Positions 51,690 through 63,416 of a stretch of DNA of 64,000 bases are shown here, in pieces. The stretch is from Tridacna crocea (lineage: Eukaryota > Mollusca > Bivalvia > Cardiida > Cardiidae), in contig OX031065.1 of assembly GCA_943736015.1 (NCBI GenBank), forward strand, positions 28,968,427 through 29,032,426, read 5' to 3'. Numbering within the stretch: position 1 is the first letter of the stretch; each line of letters starts with the position of its first letter. The notes under the pieces are model-generated. The model ran no database searches, was not told where the DNA came from, and was given only the letters and a program-made list of their open reading frames with translations. A program made the position numbers and the translations under genes.

Positions 51690-53515
51690 ACTAAGCTGTA
51701 AAATCAAACTTGTGACCCCTGGGCAGGGCCAATTTTGACCCCAGGGGCATCCTAAGAAAAAAAAAACTTGCTAGAGGTACACTAGGAGATGCAACTTAAA
51801 AAATATCAAAGCTCTATACCTTCTAGTTTCAGAGAAGTAGAATTTTAAAGTTTTCCTTCTTTGTTCATATGTTTCGAACTTGTGAACCCTGGGCAGGGCA
51901 AGTTTAGACCCAAGGGGCATCGTATGAAGAAACTTTGTAGAAGTCCACTAAAAGATGCTACATACCAAATATCAAAGCTCTACGCCTTCTAGTTTCAGAG
52001 AAGAATAATATTGACATTTTCCTTCTTTGTTCCTATGTTTCGAACTTGTGACCCATGGGGCAGGGCAAGTTTTGACCCCAGGGGCATCATATGAACAGAC
52101 ATTGTAGAAGTCCACTAGGAGATCCTATTTACCAAATATAAAAGCTCTACATAATCTAGTTTCAGACAAGAAAATTTTTCAATTTTTCCTTCTTTATTTC
52201 TATGTATTAAACTTGTGACCCCCAGGGTGGGGCCAGTTTTGACCCCAGGGACATCATATGAACAATCTTGGTAGAGGTCCACTAGGAGATGCTACATACC
52301 AAATATCAAAGCCCTGCACCTTCTAGTTTCAGAGAAGAAGAATTAGTTTCCTTCTTTGTTCCTATATTTCAAAATTGTGACCCCTGGGGCGGGGCCATTT
52401 TTGACCCCAGGGACATCATATGAACAATCTTGGTAATGGTCCACTAGGAGATGCTACATACCAAATATCAAAGCTCTACATATTCTAGTTTCAGAGAAGA
52501 AGATTTTCAAAGATTTCCTTCTGTGTTCCTATGTTTCAAAATTGTGACCCCCGGGACGGGGCCAGTTTTGACCCCAGGGACATCATATGAACAATCTTGG
52601 TAGAGGTCCACTAGGAGATGCTACATACCAAATATCAAAGCTCTACATATTCTAGTTTCAGAGAAGAAGAATTTCAAAGTTTTCCTTCTTTGTTCCTATG
52701 TTTCAAAATTGTGACCCCCGGAGCGGGGCCAGTTTTGACCCCAGGGATATCATATGAACAATCTTGGTAGAGGTCCACTAGGAGATGCTACACACCAAAT
52801 ATCAAAGCTCTACGCCTTCTAGTTTCAAAGAAGAAGATTTTCAAATTTTTCCTTCTTTGTTCCTATGTTTCAGAATTGTGACCCCTGGGGTGGGGCCAGT
52901 TTTGACCCCAGGGACATCATATGAACAATCTTGATAGAGGTCCACTAGAAAATGTTACATACCAAATATCAAAGCCCTGCACCTTCTAGTTTCAGAGCAG
53001 AAGAATTTTAAAGTTTTCCCTCTTTATTCCTATGTTTCAAACTTGTGACCCCCGGGGCGGGGCCATTTTTGACCCCAGGGACATCATATGAACAATCTTG
53101 GTACAGGTCCACTAGGAGATGCTACATACCAAAGATCAAAGCCCTGCACCTTCTAGTTTCAGAGAAGAAGAATTTTAAAGTTTTCCTTCTTTATTCCTAT
53201 GTTTCAAACTTGTGAGCCCCGGGGCGGGGCCAGTTTTGACCCCAGGGACATCATATGAACAATCTTGGTAGAGGTCCACTAGGAAATTCTACATACCAAA
53301 TATCAAAGCCCTGCACCATCTAGTTTCAGAGAAGAAGAATTTTAAAGTTTTCCTTCTTTGTTCCTATGTTCCAAACTTGTGACCCCCGGGGCGGGGCCAG
53401 TTTTGACCCCCGGGACATCATATGAACAATCTTGGTAGAGGTCCACTAGGAGATGCTACATACCAAATATCAAAGCTCTACGCCTTCTAGTTTCAGAGAA
53501 GAAGATTTTCAAAGA
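51690..53515 (+). repeat. 168-bp tandem repeat array, eleven units
   Basis: The shared phrase CAGTTTTGACCCCAGGG recurs near 51,733, 51,901, 52,069, 52,237, 52,399, 52,566, 52,733, 52,901, 53,067, 53,233 and 53,401. Other unit parts: CATCATATGAACAATCTTGG, GTCCACTAGGAGATGC and ACCAAATATCAAAGCTCTAC. Confidence 0.9.
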
Positions 53516-53715
53516 TTTTGCTATTTTTTTCCTTTCGGTTGCCATGGCAACCAGAATTATGGGTGGAATTCAATCTCTTGAACAACTTTGGTAGAGCTTC
53601 ACCCAAGGAACATCCCTGCCAAGTTTCATCAAGATTGGCCAAGTGGTTTAGGAGGAGAAGATGTTTAAAGAAATTGTGGACGACGGACGACGGACGACGG
53701 ACATTGAGTGATCAC

Positions 53716-53749
53716 AAAAGCTCACCATGAGCACTTCGTGCTCAGGTGA
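53716..53749 (+). terminator. Helitron-like 3' hairpin and CTAA end
   Basis: GAGCAC-TTC-GTGCTC stem-loop at ~53,729-53,743, then AGGTGAG and CTAA. In Helitrons this structure marks the 3' transposition end, not transcription termination. Confidence 0.65.
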
Positions 53750-53759
53750 GCTAAAAATA

Positions 53760-55250
53760 ACCAAATTTTTATAGAGCAAATCAACAGACATACAAAAAAG
53801 TAAAAAAGAAAAAAAAAACAAAGTTGTGACATCATTTTACTATTGATTAGTCTGTTTAAGCCTTTACCAGACGAAAAACAATTTAGCCTTGTCCAAATTC
53901 AAAGCATTTTACATACAACAATAATATTATTTCAATGTGGTTGAAATGGTGCAATTTTTCCTTGATAGATGCTTTTTATGTATATTCAAGAACCGGTCTA
54001 TCTCATGATTTAGTCGGTTGGGAAAAAGAGTGGCTATTACGGATCCATAATTGCAAGATGGCTTCATTAGTATGACACATCAGGGAGGTGCATTAAGCCC
54101 TCTTTTTTGTAGAGCATAGCTAAATTACGTGTATAACATAAAGCTTTCCCACATAACCAGCGTTGAAATGGCTCTGAGGGTAGAAGGCATTACAGGAAAG
54201 GACAAAATGCAAATTTGTCTTTTGAAAATATGTTCTCCAAAGTGCTATTCCCTAGCGTTGTAAAAGTCGGGATTATTTAGTGAAGGATGAGAGGATTTCT
54301 TCTTTTGCAAAGCTGCTTTCATAAATAGTCTGCTGGCAGAACTGTGTGGATAAAAGAGTGGTTGAATGCACAAGAAATTGGCCAACAAGCATACAGACAA
54401 GAAAGATTATTAACTTATAATCAACTGTAACTGCAAATATGAAATTGCACTAACAACAATATTAATGGTATATAAAACAATATTAATGGTAAATGTAGGG
54501 ATGGGACCAAATAGTTGAATATTCCAGAAAGGCCACAAATACATATTCAAATAAGATATTCATAATTTTTCGAATAGATTCTTTTTTAAGTTTATGTGCT
54601 TACAATATTTCCATTTAAAAGAAAAGTTTTAATTTAAAAGAAAAGTTTTATCAGCAGGATGAAACAAATCAAACAATTTTTGAACACCACTTCATCACAT
54701 AACACATAAGAATGGGCTTCCATTCATAGTTTGACATCAAAATTATCACTGTCACAAATTTACAAATTAACTGTTTCATTAATCCTTGAAAATTACAGTC
54801 CTAGATTTCAACCAAGTGACATACTTCTTGTTAAGTTTTATTCTCACTTTTACAAGATGTGACAGAAAAACTTATTATACTGCAAAGAAATTTCTCTTGA
54901 TCTGATTGGATTATATGCCTTGAACATATATATCATACACACTTGCAAAATCATCGTAAAAGCAGTTTCCCTTTCGGGAGCCCCTTATACATGACAACGC
55001 TATCAACACAACATCCGAAATGACGGTGCCTGTCAAGATTAACATCAAAATTACGAATCAAGCTGCACGTTTTATCACATATTACCAAGGTTTCAGTGAC
55101 GTTAGTACCCAGTGATGTCAGTTTTTATTGAATTGGGACACTCAAAAGGGAAATTCTACTTGTCAGCTTACTCGATTTTTTATTCCAAAAATCAGGTAAA
55201 ATTCATTTAATAAACGTTGGAATGGTAAAACTTTGCAGAATAATAAATTC
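53760..55250. other. AT-rich, no gene seen
   Basis: Contains decayed PB-A fragments (53,860-53,970; 54,130-54,290) and short duplications (AAAAGAAAAGTTTTA near 54,620). Confidence 0.4.
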
Positions 55251-55254
55251 ATTG

Positions 55255-55384
55255 TATGGCCAGGTGGCAGGGGACTTGGAAACTTGTTCATGGGTATTGT
55301 GAATCATGTTGCCTTCGGCTCGGAGCCACATGACTCACCACAGCCATGAACAAATTTCCAAGTCCTCTGCCACCTGACCGTACA
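55255..55384. mobile_element. Foldback element, ~50-bp arms
   Basis: GGCCAGGTGGCAGGGGACTT at left pairs with AAGTCCTCTGCCACCTGACC at right; GTTCATGG pairs with CCATGAAC; loop contains CCTTCGGCTCGGAG. Confidence 0.75.
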
Positions 55385-55760
55385 ACTAATATTGTGATAC
55401 TTTGTCAAGGCTCTCTCTCTTCTAAAATGGCATGCAGAAAAGTACTGGTAAACATCTTGAGTGAAGTAAAAAAAATCATTGAAGCAACCTCCCTACGTAA
55501 AGGTTTGAAAAGTAACAAGTTAAGTTGTTTCCATGCCAACCTGTGACTAAATGCATTTTTGGACACCAATAAAAAATTCTACATTTCTTAAAACTAATAT
55601 TTGAATAGATCTATTTGAACATAAAACATAATATTTGAATACCTGTTCTTGTATTTATACCCATCCCTACTGATATAATGAAATAAATGAAAGCTGGTGT
55701 AAATCAAGATAAAGCATGGTTAATCCATCTGATACTAGGGTTAAAGATAAACTTAATGTC

Positions 55761-55901
55761 ATGTTGTAGTAACTTTCTTTGTGCTTGCATTTACTTAGAA
55801 CTGCATGAGAAAATTTGATATTGCGCAAGAGTCTTGCGCAATATCAAATTTTCTCACGCAGCTCTAAGTAAATTCAAGCACCAGAAAAGTTACTACAACA
55901 T
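55761..55901. mobile_element. Long palindrome, ~68-bp arms
   Basis: Outer ATGTTGTAGTAACTTTCT and AGTTACTACAACAT; inner AAAATTTGATATTGCGCAAG and its exact complement. A short open frame (55,834-56,190, 118 codons) starts inside the right arm and matches nothing I know. Confidence 0.8.
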
Positions 55902-56355
55902 ATTGTTCCTATTATTATATAACTTTAACTTTCAACAACAACAGTTTGCAATCGTTGACATTTTATTGGAAAATGGCAAACAAAAAGAGATAATTACTAA
56001 TGTGGATGGCAGTAAGTCTGTTTTCATGAATGGAGGATTGATATTACAGCATTTTGTTTTGACCAATCCAATCACAACTCAATGCATGCTTAGTCTGTGC
56101 GAGAGACACGTCAGAATACCATATTTTGGACCATATTTCATTAACTGTGGATACAAAAATTTTTCTGCCATGTGTGTTATTTCACCCTGATTCAACACAT
56201 GTATTAGATTGGGAAAAATTAAAGTTAGTTATTAAAAACTTAGTGTAGAGATTTTGTAAAAACACATACATGTATATGACTAACTCCAAACAAATAATAT
56301 TAGTACTAATCCCTTGAAAACAAGCAAAGTATTTTTGTTCAATTTCTGTTCATTA
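55902..56355. other. No recognised gene
   Basis: An open frame continues to 56,190 without a recognisable domain; the flanking sequence is AT-rich. Confidence 0.35.
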
Positions 56356-56464
56356 ACCCATAGGCTGCTATGGACGACTCACTGACCTTTTGCGGCCACT
56401 GTAGATCAAGATCAGACTGCACAGAACATGGATCCACACTGTCTGATAAGGAGATGTTATTCTC
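56356..56464. mobile_element. GATC-palindrome MITE (family C)
   Basis: CCATAGGCTGCTATGGACG start, TAGATCAAGATCAGACTGCA, shortened right arm. Confidence 0.65.
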
Positions 56465-56499
56465 AAAAAGACAACTGGCAGTATTATGGGTTTTATTAA

Positions 56500-56720
56500 C
56501 TTTTTACCACACAACAAAATGTTAGACAGGTCCAAATTGAAAGCATTTGCAGATGACAAAATAAAAGTGACTGAAAAATTGAAATTTGTTCTGGGAAGGG
56601 TAGAAAACACTGTGGGAAAAGGAGAAAATGCTGGTTACCAGCATTTTCTCCTTTTCCTACAGTGTTTTCAAAAGGCTTCTTTCTCAGGGGCATCAAAAGC
56701 AGGGATTGTGTGGTAATGGG
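56500..56720 (-). mobile_element. PB-A MITE, 221 bp
   Basis: TTAA at 56,496-56,499 and 56,721-56,724. Confidence 0.88.
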
Positions 56721-56807
56721 TTAAGGAATTGAAGATTTTCATTTTGTTATTTAGCAGGATAAGATTTAATTCAATCAGATGTAGTATTTTTCAAAACTAC
56801 ACATAAC

Positions 56808-57010
56808 ATAACGTCGGCCTCATAACCTAAAGGTCCTGAGTTTGATACCCAGGAGCGGGTGTCAACTTTGGGATTTTTCATTGGCCCACACATTCGGCGC
56901 GAGTACTGGTGTAGTTCCCAGGAAGCAGAATTGAGAGAGATTAGTATAAGTTGTAAGAACTTGTTTCTCAATCTCTGTAAAATAAATATGTTTAAACTAA
57001 AACTACAAGA
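56808..57010 (+). mobile_element. tRNA-derived SINE, second type
   Basis: CGGCCTCATAACCTAAAGG and B-box-like GAGTTTGATACCCAGG, a ~130-bp body and an A/T-rich tail AAAATAAATATG. Confidence 0.55.
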
Positions 57011-57072
57011 AGCATTACTTTCTACCATGCTTTACCTAAAATTTCAAACTATCTACATATACATATGGTTAA

Positions 57073-57283
57073 CCCTTTCCAAAACAATAGCAACTTGGAC
57101 TGGGCCAACTTGAAAGCACTTGAAGACAACAATAAAAATGTGACTGAAAATTTGAGATTGGGCTGTAAAAGGGGTATAAAACATCGTGGGAAAAGATGAG
57201 TATGCTGGGTAGCATTTCCCACTATGTTTTCAAACGCCCTTTTTTTCAAGCTCATTAAAAGTCAGGCTTCTTTGCTAAAAGGG
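57073..57283 (-). mobile_element. PB-A MITE, diverged apex
   Basis: TTAA at 57,069-57,072 and 57,284-57,287. Confidence 0.8.
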
Positions 57284-57379
57284 TTAAATCTTTAACCCTT
57301 CACTGCCAGTTCCAGATTTTAATAATTGCAGGGAAAGAACCTTTTACCACTTGTTAAGGACAAAATGCAGTCACATGAA

Positions 57380-57599
57380 CTCTACCAAACAATCATGACC
57401 TTTAACACCCCTGTATAAGAAGTCTCTAGAAAAACATTGTTGGAAAAGGAGAAAATGCTCGTAACCAGCATTTTCTCCTTTTCCCACAATGTTTTCTTCC
57501 CCATCCAAAACAAAAACCATTACTTCAGTTACATCTAATTTGTCGTCTGCAAATCCTTTCAATTTGGACCAGTCTAATTTTTTGTCGTGTGGTAGAGAG
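57380..57599 (+). mobile_element. PB-A MITE
   Basis: CTCTACCAAACAATC left end, TTAA at 57,600-57,603. A stray right-end fragment follows to ~57,665. Confidence 0.8.
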
Positions 57600-57708
57600 T
57601 TAATATTGTTGTCTGCAGATCCTTTCCATTTGGACAAGTTGAAAATTTTGTGACTTGGTAAATAATACTGTTGATTCCCTGATTTTATAAAGCACACTAA
57701 ACATATTA

Positions 57709-57812
57709 ACCCTATGGACCATGATTTTTCCTGATTGCGTAGATCAAGATCAGACAGCAGGATTGAATGTGCAATCTGATCTTTGACCTGTGCCATCCAC
57801 AGTCATTCTGGC
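57709..57812. mobile_element. GATC-palindrome MITE (family C)
   Basis: GTAGATCAAGATCAGACAGC and GCAATCTGATCTTTGACC. Confidence 0.6.
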
Positions 57813-57891
57813 AAAACTAGCCTTGACACTGCAAATAACATTCGTAGCTATGAACCATAGTTGTTAAAATTGCATCTATTTGTGGTCTTAA

Positions 57892-58112
57892 CCCATTACC
57901 ACTCAATCCCTACTTTTGACGCCCCTGAGAAAGAAGCATTTTGAAAACACTGTGGGAAAAGGAGAAAATGCTGGTAGCCAGCATTTTCTCCTTTTCCCGC
58001 AGTGTTTTCTACCCTTTCCAGAACAAATTTCAATTTTTCAGTCACCTTTATTTTGTCGTCTGCAAATGCTTTCAATTTGGACCAGTCCAAAATTTTCTCG
58101 TGTGGTAATGAG
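57892..58112 (+). mobile_element. PB-A MITE, 221 bp
   Basis: TTAA at 57,888-57,891 and 58,113-58,116; ends CCCATTACC/GGTAATGAG. Confidence 0.87.
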
Positions 58113-58233
58113 TTAAGGGTTAAACTGCATAGTTAAGAAGATTCCTTGAGATAAATTTTATTTACATTTATTGCAAATGGTACTGTTAAATCCTTTACCA
58201 TACAACATTTTAGACTTGGAAAGCATTTATGAC

Positions 58234-58487
58234 CAATCACACCAAAAAGAACCATCTGGGATTTTTGTACTTGGATTCATGGAAAACAGATCAACAAGAG
58301 TGCAGGTCAATTCATGTTGATAATTCAGAAATAATTGTATAACAAAGAAGAATGACCACTTTTCATACAGAAAATATCATAAAAGCGAAAAGTGTCAATC
58401 GTGGTCAGACTGCGCAATTTGCACAGTCTGACCAGGGACGATACTTTTCGCAGTTTCCAGAAGGTCTGTTTTTGCGTGACGAGTCAC
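58234..58487. mobile_element. Family D MITE
   Basis: Degenerate left end (GACCAATCACACC), intact right end GCGTGACGAGTCAC; inner palindrome GGTCAGACTGCGCAATTTGC with complement. Confidence 0.68.
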
Positions 58488-58599
58488 ATTTATGGGAAAA
58501 GTACAGTCATGAATCATAATCTCTGATGTGAACAGCGCAATGGGTCTATGGTCTGACGCAAAGTTTCCAGTTCAATTTCAGTGGGTAGATGGACAATGT

Positions 58600-58725
58600 A
58601 CTGCAAATTTCAAGCTTTGTCCAAAAAAAGGACAGAAAACATTGTAGGAAAATGAGAAAATACTGGTTACCTGCCTTTTCTCAATTTTCCACAGTGTTTT
58701 CAGAAACCACTTTAGTTAGAATCTA
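58600..58725 (-). mobile_element. Decayed PB-A hairpin
   Basis: AGAAAACATTGTAGGAAAATG and a diverged right arm. Confidence 0.5.
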
Positions 58726-58731
58726 CCTTAA

Positions 58732-58951
58732 CCCTTTACTCCATGGATACTCATTTCTACACATTACTTGTAGGAGCCTTTGGAAAACATTGTGGCAAAA
58801 GGGTTAACTGCTCGTCATGAGCAATTTCACCTTTTGTCACAATGTTTTCTATGCTATCAAAAGGTGTCATATACACACAAGAAACGGCTTCATCCTTGCT
58901 GTTATGTAGGATCAATTAGAGATACCATAGCATGCCTTATGGGGTAAAGGG
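58732..58951 (+). mobile_element. PB-B MITE
   Basis: TTAA at 58,728-58,731 and 58,952-58,955. Carries GGGTTAAC within the left arm where other copies have GGTGAAAT. Confidence 0.83.
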
Positions 58952-59214
58952 TTAAAAATGCGCAATCTTTTGGTAGTTACAGAATGTTCATTTTACTCTG
59001 GTCCTTTTTAGTGTTGAATGTAGGCCATCCTTCATTCCTTCTTATATTCAAATTACCAGTGATTCTGAAAAGAAAGGTAGGAAAAGGTGAACTAATGAAA
59101 CTCAAACCTGTTATTTCTTGATTTTTTATCCTATAGAATGGTGGGGTACTATTACAGTATGTGACTGTGATGCATGAACGAGCTGAATACCAGTAATAGT
59201 TTCCAGGGTTTTAA

Positions 59215-59435
59215 CCCTTTACCACACAATCCCGACTTTTAACACCCTGTAGAAAGAAGCCTGTAGAAAACATTGTGGGAAAAGGAGAAAATGCTGGTAA
59301 CCAGCATTTTCTCCTTTTCCCACAATGTTTTCTACCCTGCTGGAAACAAATTTCAATAATCAAGTTACATTTATTTTGTCGTCTGCAAGAGCTTTTAATT
59401 TGGACCAGTATGAAATTTTGTCGTTTGGTAAGCGG
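59215..59435 (+). mobile_element. PB-A MITE, 221 bp
   Basis: TTAA at 59,211-59,214 and 59,436-59,439; perfect hairpin. Confidence 0.88.
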
Positions 59436-59559
59436 TTAATGTAAAATTCAAAATTCAGTGGTTTTGGCTTTAATACAACTCATGGCCCCTTAGCATACCA
59501 CTCATCAATGAAAAATCACGGCACTTTATTACCGTATATATTTTAACATAGAGTTTCTG

Positions 59560-59745
59560 TTACCAGTACTTTGCATCATATTCATTGTTGAAGCAATGAC
59601 CAGTCCTGGGAGAAGAATGAATCCTGTTGCAATGACTATCATCAATCTGCAGAAAGAAATTGGCTAAGCTGGGGATATCCAATCCTTGACTTCTTGCTCT
59701 CCAGTCCTGTATGCTTCTGACTGGACTACTGGCAGTACTGGGGCA
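59560..59745 (-). mobile_element. Decayed SINE
   Basis: TTACCAGTACTTTGCATCAT, GAATGAATCCTGTTGCAATG and AGCTGGGGATATCCAATCC match the minus-strand SINE. Confidence 0.5.
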
Positions 59746-59751
59746 TGGCTG

Positions 59752-59815
59752 TGGGAAAGAAAGAGAAAATACTGATCACAAGCATTTTCTCCTACTCCCA
59801 CAATGTTTTCTATTT
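59752..59815 (+). mobile_element. PB-A hairpin only
   Basis: CTGTGGGAAAGAAAGAGAAA to CACAATGTTTTC without flanking ends. Confidence 0.55.
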
Positions 59816-59848
59816 TTCTTTTTCTTTTTTTTTTTAATCTCAATTTAA

Positions 59849-60051
59849 CCCTTTACTCATTTCTATGCATTGCCTGTAGGAGTCTTTTGAAAACATTGTG
59901 GCAAAAGGTGAAATTGCTCGTGACGAGCAATTTCACCTTTTGTCAAAATGTTTTCTATGTTATCAAAAGGCTCACATAAGAAATGGCTTCATCCTTGCTG
60001 TTATTTAGGGTCAATTAGAGATACCATAGAAATGCCTTATGGGGTTAAGGG
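59849..60051 (+). mobile_element. PB-B MITE
   Basis: TTAA at 59,845-59,848 and 60,052-60,055. Short deletion near the left end. Confidence 0.83.
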
Positions 60052-60122
60052 TTAAGCTACATATAACTTGTCTGCAAATGATTTGGATTTGCACAAGTCT
60101 AAAATTAATGCTGTGAGGTTAA

Positions 60123-60273
60123 CCTTTTACTGCACAATGCCGACTTTCAACGACCCTTTGAAAGAAGCCTTTTGAAAACATTGTGAGAAAAGGAGAAAAT
60201 GCTGATCACCAAATGTTTTAACACAAATGCTTTAAATTTGGACAAGGGTACATTTTTGTCATCTGGTAAAGGG
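60123..60273 (+). mobile_element. PB-A MITE, internally deleted (151 bp)
   Basis: TTAA at 60,119-60,122 and 60,274-60,277; right hairpin arm missing. Confidence 0.8.
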
Positions 60274-60279
60274 TTAAGA

Positions 60280-61636
60280 GTTAAGACTAGATGGATTCAA
60301 AAATACAACAAGTACTGACAATATCTTTTCACTTTATTAAGTATAAATTTACAACAGTTTTATTTAATGTCCTTGACAAAGCAACAAGACACATTCATGA
60401 TACATTTGAACTCAACATCTCAAGAGTACACAGACTATTGCAAAAATTCTTCTACACACATAACCAGGCAAAAGACAAAGTTATTCAGTATCCACGCAAA
60501 TATCATATGGTAAGTTCAGGGTACTTTGCTCAAAATACAAATTATGATTTCAGTGCAAATAGATCTTTACTCAGCAATCACATTTTAACATGCACGAGAA
60601 AAAGAACCCTTTGAAAACACTGAGAAAAAAATGGGAAATATATACATAAATTTCAAAAACTTTTTTGATAGTTACTGACCGTTATTGTACGGGTTACCTT
60701 TATGATAATTAATAACTAGTCCAAGTTAAAGTAATTATCTTTACTAGTGATATCAGAGATATTTAGATATCATAAAATGTAATAGTTTTTGCAAGATGAT
60801 GAAGGCAACAAGGCAAAAACAATATCTTGCTGTTTTCTTTGAAAACGGCTGAGCTGAAAGAAAGTGGGAACTTGAGAAATGCTATTACAGAGCATTCTCT
60901 CCCTTTCCCAAATTTTATTCCATCCAAGACAATTCTTGTATTTTCAACATCTGGTTTGTTCTCTGCTACAGCTTTCAGTTGAAAAGGTCAAAACTTTTGC
61001 AATCTGGTAAAGAGGTAGCAGGGACTGCACTGCATTCAGTTTATAGAGCTAATTGTATATGTCATTTAAAAGACTTTTCTATTCATATTACATGTATTAT
61101 ATATATTTAGGAACAGTACTTGTTGTATTTTTCATATTTCTGGCTAGTTATGGCTTTAAAACATCTCAGAAGAATGAACTATTGGATCAAGATCAGACTA
61201 AACAAACTGTGCATGGTCATCAGCATTTTCTCCTTTTCCAAGAATATTTTCTTCCCTTCATGAGAATTCTCATCGTTGATTCCAAGGTACTTTGTTGTCT
61301 ACAATTGCTGTCAATTTAAGTAAGTCTACATTTTTATCAAGTTGTAAAGATTGTTTAATTGTATGCAGTTTTAAAAGCTTATATAATATCAGGATAGTCA
61401 GTGAACCTATGCACGTTTTCCCTGGCTTTCTCACTCATGCCAGCACTGAAACAACTTTCTCTCCAAGTCAATGACTACTTTTCTCACATGCATGAGGTGA
61501 GAGATGAAAAATGTGACATTATTGCATGACGACGACCCAGACTATGGAGATGATGCTAGGGCTTCAACAATTACTCATGGTTTTCTTCAAAAACAGCCAT
61601 GCTAAATAACAGTTGTTTGCAGGCAAACTGATCAAC
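60280..61636. other. No recognised gene; scattered PB-A and SINE debris
   Basis: A 107-codon open frame at 60,291-60,614 has no recognisable domain. PB-A relics lie at 60,855-61,015 and 61,215-61,345 and a SINE relic at 61,395-61,530. Confidence 0.4.
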
Positions 61637-61640
61637 TTAA

Positions 61641-61861
61641 TCCTTTACCCCATAAGGCATTTCTGTGGTATCTCTAATTAACCCTAAATAACAGCAAGGA
61701 TGAAGCCGTTTCTTATGTGTATATGAGACCTTTTGATAGTGTAGAAAACATTGTGGCAAAAGGTGAAATTGCTCGTCACGAGCAATTTCATCTTTTGCCA
61801 CAATGTTTTCCAAAGGCTCCTACAAGCAATGCATAGAAATGAGTATCTATGGAGTAAAGGG
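61641..61861 (-). mobile_element. PB-B MITE
   Basis: TTAA at 61,637-61,640 and 61,862-61,865, 221 bp, opposite orientation to the other PB-B copies. Confidence 0.85.
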
Positions 61862-61865
61862 TTAA

Positions 61866-62560
61866 TTAATTTTAGAATCTTCAATATCTATTGGTTAAAG
61901 ATAAACTGTGGTTCAGATGACTGTAGCTTTATTTGAAAGGGCAGAAAAAAAATGGGAGGAAAACTAGAGCTGTCACTGAATGTGACTTAATACCCCAGCC
62001 ACAGCTTTGACAGAAACAGGCAATTACATGTACTAGTATTTTGTACACAGTGGAAAACACTTACACACGGACAGACACATGGCGTATACCATAATGTCTG
62101 TACCAAAACTTTCTTCTTATCCTATAATGATTTCAGAAGCTTTCTTCCTACCATGGGCCATTTCAGAAAAGGAGGTAATGCTACTTTTAGATTATCACGC
62201 GAACTCAGACTAAGCTTATTATCTTGTCTGTTACCTCTCTATCTGATCACATTATTCATTTTACAATGAGAAACAGTACTTACAATGGAGCTTATTTTTG
62301 CAGGTACACTGTTCAATTTCATTATTAGGCCTAAGTTCCATCAGTAAGTCTAGGTATATCATGCTTATATCATTATGTGGAAATGTAATTACTTTTCATT
62401 CAAAAGGTACAGGGGTGCAGATAAAAGGAGTACATGTATTTTTAGTTTCAAAAAATAATATCTCTTTTATTTACCAATAAAGACTGCATCATCAGTACAC
62501 ACCAGAATTGTGTCATATATACCATTCTGATGAGTAGCCAAAACATAGATGATTGTTCAA
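61866..62560. other. No gene seen
   Basis: AT-rich; ACTAGAGCTGTCACTGAA to GACAGACACATGG resembles a transposon edge but no partner was found. Confidence 0.35.
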
Positions 62561-62564
62561 CTCT

Positions 62565-62785
62565 TTGGAAAACAACAAAATTCTAGACTGATCTAAATTG
62601 AAAGTATTTGCAGGTGACAGCTGAAACATTGTGCAGATGATGGTATTTGTGTCTGAAAGAATAGAAAGCATTGTGGAAAAAGGAGAAAATGCTGGTTACC
62701 AGCATTTTCTCCTTTTCCTACAATGTTTTCAAAAGGCTTCTTGCTAAAGATTCATTCTAACTAGGGATTGTATGGTAAAGGATTG
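62565..62785 (-). mobile_element. PB-A MITE, ends diverged
   Basis: CTCTTTGGAAAACAACAAAA left, TATGGTAAAGGAT right; hairpin 62,670-62,735. Confidence 0.75.
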
Positions 62786-63020
62786 GGAGAAAAAAAAATC
62801 TATTTGATAAACTCCTTTGATCTGAACCTCTGCTATTAGAATGCTCTTTAATTCAAATCATGTTACATATACCAAGACAAATATATTGACATACAAAAGA
62901 TAACAACTTGTAAATTGCGTATGAGTGGTCTTCTGGCAATAGGGGGTATAATAAATCACCCTAATGAAACATTTCAAACAAGTCATCATAAATTAAGGAT
63001 ATAAAGTTAAGGATACTTAA

Positions 63021-63152
63021 CCCCTTACCAAACAACAAAATTCTAGACTGGTCCAAATTATAAGCACTTGCAGACAACAAAATAAACATAATTCAAAAGC
63101 TGAAATTTGTTTCCAGCAGGGTAGGGAAAAAGTAGGGATTGTGTGGTAATGG
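63021..63152 (-). mobile_element. PB-A MITE without hairpin (132 bp)
   Basis: TTAA at 63,017-63,020. Left and right parts are joined directly (CAGGGTAGGGAAAAAGTAGG), losing the palindrome and the adjoining right arm. Confidence 0.78.
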
Positions 63153-63416
63153 GTAAAGATTATAGGGCTATATCAACAAGCTTAATTTTTTCTTCACAAT
63201 AACGACAAAAACTGACCATTGGAGCAGAAATTGTACCACTTAAGTGAAAAGACCCGATGGTTGAAGGGTCACAACCATCAATTAGGTTAGAAAAGAAAAA
63301 GTAGCTTTTGCAGACAATATGTAACTCGAGGGATAAGTGCAAGACTATTTGTAAATGCATATACATTGTATATACACTTAAAATAGTCTTGCAATAATCC
63401 CTTGGTATGAAGATCA

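Larger units (their letters stand above)
51648..53753 (+). mobile_element. Pearl/Helentron-like non-autonomous element with tandem core
   Basis: Left end near ACAACAAGAGGACCATGATG with a small inverted repeat (GGACCATGATGGTCC). Core of eleven direct units, 167-168 bp apart. Right unique part with TTGCCATGGCAACC, a (GACGACG)n-type tract at 53,681-53,701 and the hairpin GAGCACTTCGTGCTC, then AGGTGAG and CTAA. Hairpin plus CTRR is the 3' signature of Helitrons; the tandem core plus ACGG-rich tract is known from bivalve 'pearl'/HINE elements. No Rep/helicase is encoded. Confidence 0.8.

Noticed and set aside
55834..56190. 118-codon frame as a small gene
   Set aside because: It begins inside a palindrome arm, has no recognisable domain and no coding context; left as unrecognised.
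56486..58116. Open frames such as 56,486-56,716 and 57,371-57,796
   Set aside because: These are translations of PB-A MITEs (for example GKGENAGYQHFLLFPQCF from the palindrome), not genes.
60291..60614. 107-codon frame as a gene
   Set aside because: No domain, low-complexity AT-rich composition and no splice or promoter context.
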